From: CAIKMD01 sp963740675
Lineage (GTDB): Bacteria > Pseudomonadota > Alphaproteobacteria > ATCC43930 > CGMCC-115725
DNA length: 64,000 bases
Reading direction: 5' to 3'
Assembly: GCA_963740675.1 (NCBI GenBank)
Contig: CAVUFS010000003.1
Span: forward strand, 620,001-684,000
Of the stretch, positions 53,377 through 62,279 are shown piece by piece. Below the pieces are notes generated by a model that searched no databases, was not told the DNA's origin, and saw only the letters and a list, made by a program, of their open reading frames with translations. How positions within the stretch are numbered: position 1 is the stretch's first letter; every line of letters begins with the position of its first letter. The position numbers were made by a program, and so were the translations under genes.

Positions 53377-54333
53377 ATGCGGACCGGCCGCGCCACACTC
53401 CTGCTCTTCGGCTTGCTGCTGATGGCGGGCAGTGCACAAGCGGCCGAGAAGCTGCGCGTCGGCAAAGCCGTCCAGGTCGGCTGGACCTTCACCATCTGCG
53501 AGGTCGCCGTCGATCAAGGCATCTTCGCGAAATACGGCATCGACGCCGAAATCATTCCTTTCGCCGGGGAAGCGAAGTTGATGCAAGGCTTTGCCGCGGA
53601 CGCCGTCGATATCGGCGTCGGCAGCGGGCCGGGCATGGTGTTCAACGTCAAGGGCTCGCCGACCATCGCGGTCGCCGCCTACGCTTCCGATCCGCGCAAT
53701 ATCGCCGTGACCGTGCTGCCGGATTCGCCGATCCACACGGTCGCCGACCTCAAGGGCAAATCGCTGTCGGTATCGAGCCCCGGCTCGCTGACCGAATGGC
53801 TGGTGAAGCGCATCGCGGTGAAGGAAGGCTGGGGACCGGACGGCATCAAGGCGATCGCGGTGAATAGCGGCTCGCCGCAGGTCGCGGCGCTCAAAACGCA
53901 TCAGGTCGACGGCATGATGACCTCGACCGAGCAAGGCTTCTCCTTCGAGGAGACCGGCCAGGGCCGCATCATCGTCACCATGGACAAATACGCGCCGGTC
54001 TTCATCGCCCATGTCATCGAAGCGCAGAAATCGCTGGTCGATAAGAATCCCGATCTCGTCGACCGGTTCCTGAAGGCCTATTTCGCGACCATCGCCTTCA
54101 TCAAGACACATAAAGACGTCGATGTTGCGATTGCCAGCAAGGTGCTTGGCTCGAGCCTGGCGGTCGAGAGCCGCACCTATGACGCACAGGTCTCGATGCT
54201 GCTCGATGACGGCCGCTTCGACCCGGCGGCGATCGAGGTCATCAAGGACTCGTTCATCGATATGGGCCAACTCAGCCAGCGGCCCACGACCGACCAGCTT
54301 CTGACCACGCGCTTCGTGCCGGTAAAGCCCTAG
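53377..54333 (+). CDS. ABC substrate-binding protein, NitT/TauT type (orphan)
   Basis: 318 residues with signal peptide (RATLLLFGLLLMAGSAQA). Seen: EVAVDQGIFAKYGIDAEIIP, DIGVGSGPGMVFNVKG, DLKGKSLSVSSPGSLTEWLV and DGMMTSTEQGFSF. Belongs with the other orphan binding proteins in fold but is not close to any. Coupled in position to the phthalate-dioxygenase-like gene; ligand perhaps an aromatic acid. Confidence 0.86.
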   Translation: MRTGRATLLLFGLLLMAGSAQAAEKLRVGKAVQVGWTFTICEVAVDQGIFAKYGIDAEIIPFAGEAKLMQGFAADAVDIGVGSGPGMVFNVKGSPTIAVAAYASDPRNIAVTVLPDSPIHTVADLKGKSLSVSSPGSLTEWLVKRIAVKEGWGPDGIKAIAVNSGSPQVAALKTHQVDGMMTSTEQGFSFEETGQGRIIVTMDKYAPVFIAHVIEAQKSLVDKNPDLVDRFLKAYFATIAFIKTHKDVDVAIASKVLGSSLAVESRTYDAQVSMLLDDGRFDPAAIEVIKDSFIDMGQLSQRPTTDQLLTTRFVPVKP

Positions 54334-54397
54334 CCGCGTCCTGTTTGTACATGACGCCGCTCGAGTTCGCGTGCCACCTGAAAAGCAGGAGGTTGTG

Positions 54398-54535
54398 ATG
54401 ACGACTGGCGAAGTAATCTATCTGGCGATCACTATGGCGGCGTTTTTGGCCTATTCGGTAACGCTGTTTTGGATGATGGTAACCAGCGGCGGTCCTCCGA
54501 ATATCGTCGATGACGGGCACCCGACCGAGCATTAG
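54398..54535 (+). CDS. 45-residue single-helix membrane protein
   Basis: ATG 54398 with AGGAGGTTGTG before it, an excellent ribosome-binding site. Sequence MTTGEVIYLAITMAAFLAYS then VTLFWMMVTSGGPP and a polar tail NIVDDGHPTEH. One membrane helix at about 6-27. Stand-alone, between a binding protein and an MFS gene. The good start signal and the clean membrane pattern support it as real despite its size; function unknown. Confidence 0.6.
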   Translation: MTTGEVIYLAITMAAFLAYSVTLFWMMVTSGGPPNIVDDGHPTEH

Positions 54536-54660
54536 TTAGCCGCACACCGCCTATCATCTCAAAAGCGCAGGCACCGCCAATCGCGCCTTTGCGCTGAGCG
54601 CCTGCGCGCTCTAGAATAGTCCGTATTAGGACGAATCAATATGACTGAACCTGGCAACCG

Positions 54661-55932
54661 ATGAGGATTCCCATCGGTTTTGAAATTTTGCGGCAGACGC
54701 TGACGCTCCGCTATTACCGGCTCTATGTCTTCGGCAATGTAACCTCCAATCTCGGCATGTGGACCCAGCGCGTGGCCATGGGCTGGCTCACCTGGGAGCT
54801 GACCCATTCGGCAGCGTGGCTGGGAATCAACGCGATATGCGAGGCCGGGCCGAGCATCGTTATCGGCATGTTCGCCGGCGCGATCATCGACCGCGTCGAC
54901 CAGTTCAAGCTCCTGCGTATCGCCCAGCTCTGGTCGCTTATCTATTCGGCGGCTTTCGCGATCCTGACTCTCACCGGCGTCATCGACATCTGGATGCTGA
55001 CGACACTGGTCCTGATGCGCGGCGTCGTGATCGCCTTCTATCGGCCGACGCGCTCGACCGTGATCTACGGCCTGGTCGGCCGCGAGTTCCTGCCTTCGGC
55101 ACTGGCGCTCAATTCGATGATCTTCAACAGCTCGCGGTTCTTGGGGCCGGCGATCGGCGGCACCATCATTGCCTTTGCCGGCACCGGCTGGAGCTTCGTC
55201 TTCGCTTTCGTGCTCTATTGCGTGATGACGCTGGCGCTCCGTGAGATTCAGCGCGCCGGCCTGACTATGCCGCCGGCGCAGGCGCATCATCGCTCGATCC
55301 TCCACGAGACCATCGGCGGTATCCGCTACATCCTTCATCATGAGGGTATCCGCCTACAGTTGCTGCTGCTTGTCGTGACCTCGCTCGCGGCCAAGCCTTT
55401 GCCCGATCTGATGCCGGGCTTCGCCGGCGAGGTGTTCGATCGCGGCTCGAGTGGCCTTGCGATGCTGCTCTCTTGCGAAGGCATCGGCGCGCTGGTTGGC
55501 GCGACGTGGCTCATGTCGCGCGCCAGCCTGGTCGGCCTCACCCGTATCACGCTCGCCAATATCCTGTTGATGTCGGTGACGATCCTGCTCTTCTCGCAGA
55601 CGACGAATTTCTGGATCGCGGCACCGATCAACGCTTTCATCGGCTTCGCCTTTATCGTCCAGAGCGTCAGCAACCAGACGCTCATCCAATCCGCGATCGA
55701 GCCGGGCGTCCGCGGCCGGGTGATGAGCATCTACGGCATCATCGCCCAAAGCGTGCCTTCAATCGGCACCCTGACTATCGGCGCCGTCGCGGCGCATACC
55801 GGGCTGCGCACGCCGGTCGCCATCGGCGCGATCATCGTCGGCCTGCTCTGGGCTTGGGCCTGGCGGCTGCGGGTGCCGCTGGCGGCGGCGCTCGAAACCG
55901 AGCCCGAACCCCGTCCTCTGGCCGCCGACTAA
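54661..55932 (+). CDS. MFS transporter (EntS/TetA-like exporter group)
   Basis: 423 residues, about twelve membrane helices. Seen: RLYVFGNVTSNLGMWTQRVA at the N-terminus, AGAIIDRVDQFKLLRIAQLW as the loop 2-3 motif, RPTRSTVIYGLVGREFLPSA, and GVRGRVMSIYGIIAQSVPSI near 355. This pattern is the MFS_3 (enterobactin exporter-like) group, which exports small molecules. The ATG lacks a clear ribosome-binding site; a 7-codon ORF (54641-54664) with AGGA before it ends in ATGA on this start. Confidence 0.85.
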   Translation: MRIPIGFEILRQTLTLRYYRLYVFGNVTSNLGMWTQRVAMGWLTWELTHSAAWLGINAICEAGPSIVIGMFAGAIIDRVDQFKLLRIAQLWSLIYSAAFAILTLTGVIDIWMLTTLVLMRGVVIAFYRPTRSTVIYGLVGREFLPSALALNSMIFNSSRFLGPAIGGTIIAFAGTGWSFVFAFVLYCVMTLALREIQRAGLTMPPAQAHHRSILHETIGGIRYILHHEGIRLQLLLLVVTSLAAKPLPDLMPGFAGEVFDRGSSGLAMLLSCEGIGALVGATWLMSRASLVGLTRITLANILLMSVTILLFSQTTNFWIAAPINAFIGFAFIVQSVSNQTLIQSAIEPGVRGRVMSIYGIIAQSVPSIGTLTIGAVAAHTGLRTPVAIGAIIVGLLWAWAWRLRVPLAAALETEPEPRPLAAD

Positions 55933-56076
55933 GGCCCTTACTCGTCTTTGTAGCGATTCTGGCCGGCTCTTTTTCTCCATCTCGGGGCGAATTAACCACT
56001 CTGTTACGCCCCGAATCGCACTATGGGCGGACTAGTCGTTTGGGCATCTCAACCCTTCTCTTGAGCCGATTTCCGC

Positions 56077-57999
56077 GTGCGAAAGTTCGCCTCGATCAAG
56101 ATTAAGCTTCAGGCCGTCACCGGCCTGATGGCGCTCGCGCTGGTGGCCGTGTTCGCGACCTCGGCCGAACGCGCCTATGACCGCCGGATCGAAGCCCAGC
56201 ACACCCATGCCGTGGTCAGCGTCTCGCGCTCACTCTTCATGGCGATGCAGACGATCCGCGTCGAGCACGGCACTGCCAATTCCGGCCTCGAGGCCGCGGG
56301 ACCGATCGATCAAGGAACGCAACACGATATCGTGGTCTTGCGCGCGAGCTCCAACGCCGCGCTCGATAAAGCGCTCGCCGAGATTGGCGCGATGGGCATC
56401 CCGGGGTCGGATACCGGCCTCGCCAAGATCGCCAATGCGCGACAGGAATTCGACCGCATCCGCGCCAGCACCGATGCAGCCATGTTGTTGCCGAAGAATG
56501 CGCGCCCGCCGACGATCAGCGGTCTTTGGGTCGCGGCCGGCGGCAAGCTGGTTGATTCGATCGATGCGTTCTCGGAGCGGCTATCCGCCGAGATCAATCA
56601 AGCCGATCCGCTCATCGCCGAAATGATGAAGATCAAGCAGATCGCCTGGGTCGTGCGCGACGCCGCCGGCGTCGATCGGCTCACCATCGGCTCGATCATC
56701 GCCAGCGGCGAAACCGTCACGCCGGCGCAAAAACTGCAATTCGCCACGCTTGGCGGGCGCATCGATGCGGGCTGGCAAGTGATTTCGGAAGACGTGCGCT
56801 GGCTCGACCTGCCGCGGCCGATCAAGGATAGCGTCGCCAAGGCGCAGAAGGTTTATTTCCAGGATATACGGGCGCGGCGCAAAACCCTGCTCGACGATCT
56901 CGCAGCCGGCAAACAATCGCCGATCACCGGGGTCGAATGGGTCAATCTCTCCAACCCCGGCCTTGAAGCGATCATGAATGTCGCCAATACCGCTTTCGAT
57001 CAGAGCGACGCGCAGGCGGTGGTGCAAGAAAGCGAAGCGACGCAGCGGCTCGTCGGCGCGTTGTTCCTCACCCTCTTTTTCCTCGTTTTCGGGCTTTTCG
57101 CCGTAGGCTTCGTGCTGCATCGCGTCGCGCTGCCGATGGCGGACCTCACGACCGCGATGCGCGCCGTCGCCGCCGGGGATCTCGAGCACGACGCGCCTTT
57201 CGTCAATCGCCAGGACGAGATTGGCGAGCTCGCACGCACGCTCGATATTTTCCGCGACAAGGGCCGCGAGAGCCGGCGCCTCGCCGCCGAGCTCTTGCAG
57301 CAAGAGCGGCTCTCGGCGCTCGGGCAGCTCACCGCCACCGTCGCGCACGAGTTACGCAATCCGCTCAGCGCCATCCGCAATACGGTCTATACGTTCAAGG
57401 AACTGGCCGCAAGCAAGAGCCTCAATCTCGATCGGCCGATCGAACGCGTCGAGCGCAGCATCGCGCGCTGCGATCGCATCATCGGCGAATTGCTCGACTT
57501 CACCCGCGTCCGCGATTTGCATAAGAGCGTCGCCTCTTTCGACAAATGGCTCGGCGAAGTTCTCAACGACCAGAAACTGCCGCCGGGCATAACGCTGGTG
57601 CGCAACCTCTCCGCTCCCGGTCACGCGATCGCCTTCGACAGCGATCGATTGCGGCAGGTCGTCATCAACCTGATAGACAACGCGGCACAGGCGATGAGCA
57701 CCGTCGACAAGGCCGCCAGCAACGGCCGCATCGTCGTGACCACAGCGGCACGCCTCAACGCCTTCGAGCTTGTGATCGCCGATAACGGTCCCGGCATCCC
57801 GGCCGAAAATCTCGCCAAAGTCTTCGAGCCGCTCTTCAGCACCAAGAGCTTCGGCACCGGCCTCGGCTTGCCGATGGTGAAGCAGGTGATCGAGCAGCAT
57901 AGCGGCAAGGTCGACATCGCCTCGACGCCCGGCAAAGGCACCAAAGTCACGATCCACCTGCCGCATAGCGCAAAACCAGCGGCCGAGGTTGCGGCTTAG
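56077..57999 (+). CDS. membrane sensor histidine kinase with HAMP domain
   Basis: 640 residues from GTG 56077. Membrane helix at about 8-25, a long helical periplasmic sensor (30-325), second helix about 326-350 (LFLTLFFLVFGLFAVGFVLH), HAMP (351-410; GDLEHDAPFVNRQDEIGELA), then HisKA with His in TATVAHELRNPLSAIRNTVY and an ATPase domain (NLIDNAAQAM, DNGPGIPAENLAKVFEPLF, GTGLGLPMV). NtrB-like core. No response regulator adjoins it, so it is an orphan kinase. Confidence 0.9.
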   Translation: MRKFASIKIKLQAVTGLMALALVAVFATSAERAYDRRIEAQHTHAVVSVSRSLFMAMQTIRVEHGTANSGLEAAGPIDQGTQHDIVVLRASSNAALDKALAEIGAMGIPGSDTGLAKIANARQEFDRIRASTDAAMLLPKNARPPTISGLWVAAGGKLVDSIDAFSERLSAEINQADPLIAEMMKIKQIAWVVRDAAGVDRLTIGSIIASGETVTPAQKLQFATLGGRIDAGWQVISEDVRWLDLPRPIKDSVAKAQKVYFQDIRARRKTLLDDLAAGKQSPITGVEWVNLSNPGLEAIMNVANTAFDQSDAQAVVQESEATQRLVGALFLTLFFLVFGLFAVGFVLHRVALPMADLTTAMRAVAAGDLEHDAPFVNRQDEIGELARTLDIFRDKGRESRRLAAELLQQERLSALGQLTATVAHELRNPLSAIRNTVYTFKELAASKSLNLDRPIERVERSIARCDRIIGELLDFTRVRDLHKSVASFDKWLGEVLNDQKLPPGITLVRNLSAPGHAIAFDSDRLRQVVINLIDNAAQAMSTVDKAASNGRIVVTTAARLNAFELVIADNGPGIPAENLAKVFEPLFSTKSFGTGLGLPMVKQVIEQHSGKVDIASTPGKGTKVTIHLPHSAKPAAEVAA

Positions 58000-58038
58000 G
58001 AGGCTGTCGGCAATCGGCAGTCAGCTATCTTTATTTTC

Positions 58039-58102
58039 CGTCATGCCCGCGAAAGCGGGCATCCAGTGCGTCGTCTGGATTCCCGCTTTCGCGGGAATGA
58101 CG
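58039..58102. repeat. intergenic palindromic repeat, type B
   Basis: CGTCATGCCCGCGAAAGCGG through to CGCGGGAATGACG, with a GCATCCAG...CTGGATTCC core. Strong hairpin between the convergent kinase and LLM-oxidoreductase genes, probably a two-way transcript end. Same class as 44272. Confidence 0.88.
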
Positions 58103-58139
58103 TAATTGTGCGAATCGCGGAAAGCTGACAGCCCGCAAC

Positions 58140-59330
58140 TCACTCCGCCGCCGCCGTTTCCATTCCCTGCCATTCCTTGTCGCTGAGCGCTTGCAGCGCC
58201 GGCATCACTTCGCGCGCGAAGAGGCGGAGGTTCTTCTCCGTCAAATCGGCGGGCAAGGTCGCGAAATGGAGATTGGCGAGGAAATTCTGGAAACCGAGCT
58301 TCTTATGCGCCTCAACCAGCAGGCCGCGCACCGTGTCGGGACTGCCGCAGAGGAAGATGCCGGCATCGATCAGATGATCGATCGACATCGTGCCCGCCGC
58401 GAGCGCCGGCCGCTTGATCGCGCGCATCGCCTTGAGCGAATTGATCGAGAGATAGCCCGGCGGAAACATCATCTCGAACGGGAGGTTGAGAAATTTCGTA
58501 AAGAGCCGCTCGATGTGGATCTTCGCTTCCTCGCGCGCTTGTCCGTCGGTCTCGGCAACATAGATCGGTGCCGCCCAGCCGATCTGGTCCGAGCTCGCGG
58601 TATAGCCGTGGAGACGCTCTGCCGTCTGGCGATAAAGATTGAGATAGCGGATCACCGACGCGACCGGCGAGAAGTTCTGGATATAGACATAACGCCGCTC
58701 TTTCGCGCTCGCCCAATCGACCGTCTCGCCAGAGCCCAAGGACGGACACCAGATCGGCGGATGCGGCTGCTGATACGGCCGCGGCCACACATTCACATAT
58801 TCGAAGCGGTAATGCTTGCCCTCGAAGCTGAACGGGCCGGGCTTCGTCCAGGCCTGCACGACGAGATCATGCGCCTCGTGAAAGCGCTCATGGCTGTAAG
58901 CCGGATTGGCGCCCATCGAATAATATTCGGCGCCGATGCCGCGCACCATGCCGGTGATCAGCCGGCCGCCGGTGATGACATCGATCATCGCATGCTCTTC
59001 GGCGAGCGTCAGCGGATTGTCGCGCAGGCCGAACGCATTGCCAAGAATCGCAATCTTCGCGGTCTTCACGCGCCGCGCCAGCGCCGAAGCCGTCACCACC
59101 GGCGACGGCATCAGCCCATAGGCATTCTGGTGATGCTCGTTGACCGAGACGCCATCGAAGCCGAGCTCCGCGGCCAGCTCCAGCTCATCGAGATAACGGT
59201 TGTAGAGCGCGTGGCCTTTCTGCGGATCGAAATAGGTGTTCGGCAGGATCACCCAGTCGGTGCGGTATTTCTGCTGATAGTCGAGATCGAGATCCGCATA
59301 CGGCATCAAATGGAAGAACAGGACTTTCAT
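58140..59330 (-). CDS. LLM-class flavin-dependent monooxygenase (luciferase-like)
   Basis: 396 residues, TIM barrel using reduced FMN and oxygen. Seen: MKVLFFHLMPYADLDLDYQQ, GFDGVSVNEHHQNAYGLMPS, TAKIAILGNAFGLRDNPLTL, GRLITGMVRGIGAEYYSMGA and a C-terminal GSPDTVRGLLVEAHKKLGFQ. Length is typical of alkane/aromatic-acting members. Its ATG overlaps the hydrolase stop (ATGA), so they act in one pathway. Needs a separate flavin reductase, which is not in the window. Confidence 0.9.
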   Translation of the reverse strand: MKVLFFHLMPYADLDLDYQQKYRTDWVILPNTYFDPQKGHALYNRYLDELELAAELGFDGVSVNEHHQNAYGLMPSPVVTASALARRVKTAKIAILGNAFGLRDNPLTLAEEHAMIDVITGGRLITGMVRGIGAEYYSMGANPAYSHERFHEAHDLVVQAWTKPGPFSFEGKHYRFEYVNVWPRPYQQPHPPIWCPSLGSGETVDWASAKERRYVYIQNFSPVASVIRYLNLYRQTAERLHGYTASSDQIGWAAPIYVAETDGQAREEAKIHIERLFTKFLNLPFEMMFPPGYLSINSLKAMRAIKRPALAAGTMSIDHLIDAGIFLCGSPDTVRGLLVEAHKKLGFQNFLANLHFATLPADLTEKNLRLFAREVMPALQALSDKEWQGMETAAAE

Positions 59331-60109
59331 GGTGTCAGCCCCGCGAGGAAAGGAATGATCGCCTCGGCAAAAGCACCGGGCGCCTCGGTATCGCAGAGAT
59401 GCCCGACGCCGGCGATCCGCGTCAGCGCCGCGCCCGGAATGAGGCGCTGCAGCTCATCGCCATGCGCCGGCGGGATCAGGAAATCGCCCTCGCCCCAGAC
59501 GATATGCGTCGGCACGTCGATGCGATGCAGCCAGCGCGCGAGCTTCGGATCATAGAGCCGCGGCTGCCAGGTGTATTTCGCCGCGGCGGCGCGGTTCTTG
59601 TCGTAAAGCTCTTTCATCTCGTCGCTCGCCTGCCAGAGCGTAGCCCAACGCGCCGCTGCTTCCTCGCCGGCAAAGAGCAGCTTGCCGGTCTCGGCCGCCG
59701 AGCCGATGAACATATCGCCGCGCTTCACGCCGTTGACGCTGATGCCAGCGGCGTCGACCAAGGTCAGGCTCTGGATTTGCGCCGTCGAGCGAATGGCCAT
59801 CGCCATCGCGATCCAGCCGCCGAGCGAGTGACCGACGATATGAACGCGACCATTCGCCAACGCGCCGAGCATATCGAGATAGAAGTAAGCGAGATCGCCG
59901 ACATCGTCGACCCCGTCCGGCGTATCGCTATGGCCGAAGCCCGGGTGATCCGGCGCGATCACAGTGAAATGCTCGGCGAGCCGCGAGAGGGCCTCGGTCC
60001 AACCCGGCATGCCCTGCACACCATGCAGGAACAGCAGCGGCTCGCCCGCGCCATCGCGGCGCAGAAAGAGCTTCGCGCCCCTCACATCGACAAAGGATTC
60101 GTTCACCAC
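59327..60109 (-). CDS. alpha/beta hydrolase
   Basis: 260 residues from the first of two tandem GTGs (60109, 60106), behind GGGAGA; the frame opens earlier at 60157 without a start signal. Seen: oxyanion HG in LLFLHGVQGMPGW, nucleophile Ser in HIVGHSLGGWIAMAM, Asp in WGEGDFLIPPAHGD and His in IAGVGHLCDTEAP: a full triad. Similar in layout to meta-cleavage product hydrolases and esterases. Middle gene of the TRAP-hydrolase-LLM operon. Confidence 0.88.
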   Translation of the reverse strand: MVNESFVDVRGAKLFLRRDGAGEPLLFLHGVQGMPGWTEALSRLAEHFTVIAPDHPGFGHSDTPDGVDDVGDLAYFYLDMLGALANGRVHIVGHSLGGWIAMAMAIRSTAQIQSLTLVDAAGISVNGVKRGDMFIGSAAETGKLLFAGEEAAARWATLWQASDEMKELYDKNRAAAAKYTWQPRLYDPKLARWLHRIDVPTHIVWGEGDFLIPPAHGDELQRLIPGAALTRIAGVGHLCDTEAPGAFAEAIIPFLAGLTP

Positions 60110-60175
60110 CGGCGTTCTCCCTCGCCGGCATGGTAACGCCGCGCCAGAGATAGACAAGCGAAGCCGGCGCGTGCC

Positions 60176-62063
60176 CTAAACTACGGCGGCGCGCCGCCGC
60201 CGCAACACGCGCTCGCGGAAGAACAGCGCCACCGCGAGCAGTGTGCCTGCGATGTTGAGCCAGCGACCGCCTTCGAAGAGACCGACCGGAACCAACAAGC
60301 AGATACCGGCGATGCCGTAATAGAAGCGCCAGAAAAGAACTCAAGCGTCTCAGCGCATAGCCCATCATCGCCGCGGAGATAAACCACACGCCTGCCATAG
60401 CGGTGAGGAAGTCGATTGTGATCGCCAGCGGCGTGCCGTCGAGCAGCAGCGTTCCCGAGAACACGAAGAAGAACGGGATCACGAAGACGGTCCAGCCGAA
60501 GCGCATTGCCGAATAGCCCGTGCGCATTGGATCGGCGCCGGCGAGATTGGCGGCGGCAAAGGCCCCGATCGCGACGGGCGGCGTGATCATCGACAGCATG
60601 CCGTAATACATGATGAACATATGCGCGGCCATGGGCGCGATATGCATTTCGACCAGCGCCGGCGCGACCAGTGTCGCCAGCAGAATGTAAACGCCGACTG
60701 TCGGCATGCCCATTCCGAGCACGATCGAAGCGAGCGCAGCGAGCACCAGCAACGCCATAAGGCTGTCGCCCGCGATGTGGACGAGCGAGAGTGTCAGGCC
60801 GAAACCGACACCCGAATAGTTGAGCGTGCCGATGATCACGCCGGCAGCCGCGCCGACCATGAATAGCGAGAGCACGGAAGTCGCAGTGTCGCGCATCATC
60901 AAGGCGAAATCGGCGAATTTTATACGATGACCCTGGAAGCCGAAGACCAGCGCCAACACCAACAGCACCGCGGTCGAGAGGAGCGCCGCGGTCTCGGGCT
61001 CATACCCGAACCAGAACAGCGCGCCGATCAGCACCGCGAAAGGAATCGGGAAATACCAGCCATCCTTCAGCACCTTGCCGATTTTCGGGATCTCGGCCTC
61101 GTCGATCGGCAAGATGTTGTTGCGTGCCGCTTCGAGATCCGCCTGAACGAAGAGCGCGCCGTAATAGAGCACCGAAGGAAGCGCCGCAGCGAGCGCGACA
61201 TCGGCATAGGGCACGCGCAGGAATTCGGCCATGAGGAAGGCAGCGACGCCCATCACCGGCGGCATGAGCTGGCCCCCGGTCGAGGCCGCCGCCTCGATCG
61301 CCGCAGCTACATGCGGCTTGAATCCCGAGCGCTTCATCAACGGAATGGTGACGACGCCGACCGTCGCGACATTGGCGACGACGCTGCCCGAGATCATGCC
61401 GAAGAGCGACGAACCCAAGATCGCGATCTTCGCCGGACCTCCGCGATAGCGGCCCATGAGCGCGATCGAGATGTCGGAGAAGAAATGCGAGCCGCCAGCC
61501 TTGAACAACACGTTGCCGAAGAAGACGAAGGCCATCACCACGGTTGCGACGATCTTCATCGCCTGGCCGAGCATCGCCGTCGAATCCCAGGCGGCATAGA
61601 AGGTCAGCCGGTCGAGCGGGATCGATATGCCGGCGAGGTCGCCGGGCAGCTGCGCCGCAACCAGTGCGAGGATGAAAAAGCAGATCGTGACGATCGCCAG
61701 CGCCCAACCCGTTGTGCGGCGCAAGCCTTCGAGGATCAGCAGCCCAAGCATCGCCGCGACGATCACGCCGTCGACCGTCGGCGTCGATACCATCTCCGAC
61801 AGTGTTGGGAAGCGCCAGGTCCAGTAGCAACAAACAAGGAATGCCGCGAGGGCCGCGAGCGCGTCATACCACGGGACCCTGCCATCACGCTCCTTGCCTC
61901 TGGCATTGAAGTGGATGAACAGCAACGGCATAGCGAGCGCCATCAGCCCCGATAGGTATTGCTCGGCGTAGAGCACGATACCGACGCGGCGGAAGAGATC
62001 TGCGGCGAGCGCGAGCACGCCCGCGGTCAACGTGATCGCGAGGAAATTCGCAAGACGTTTCAT
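60176..62063 (-). CDS. TRAP transporter fused permease (TAXI type), split near its end by a one-base error
   Basis: 628 residues if repaired. Membrane protein with the large-subunit signatures GSSLFGMISGSVVANVATVG, AAASTGGQLMPPVMGVAAFL and GMGMPTVGVYILLATLVAPA, plus a small-subunit-like helical N-terminus, as in fused TAXI permeases. The frame is lost near 60340 after MGYALRRLSS; the next frame reads FWRFYYGIAGICLLVPVGLF up to a stop at 60176. Dropping one T from TTTT makes 629 codons exactly. Start ATG 62063; a 10-residue ORF (62060-62092) ends in ATGA on it. Pairs with the binding protein at 62280. Confidence 0.85.
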
Positions 62064-62279
62064 TCCGCGGCGAGAGCTCCCATCTGGCGCATGGTCTCCC
62101 TGTCTTACTTCTTGTTCCTTGTTTGGCGTAAATTTTACACGTGTTCGGGCCGCCATGCCACGATTTGGACGGGGCCTCGGCCACGGCATTGCCGCTTTAC
62201 ACCCGTCGCCGGTTTCGGCTTGGATGACACTGGAGCCCGCGCATAAACGCAAGCGGGCCGGGAACAGGAGGAGAAGCTC

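Noticed and set aside
60927..61955. 342-codon plus-strand frame rich in Arg, Asp, Glu and His
   Set aside because: Antisense to the TRAP permease membrane helices; hydrophobic codons read backwards give this kind of charged sequence.
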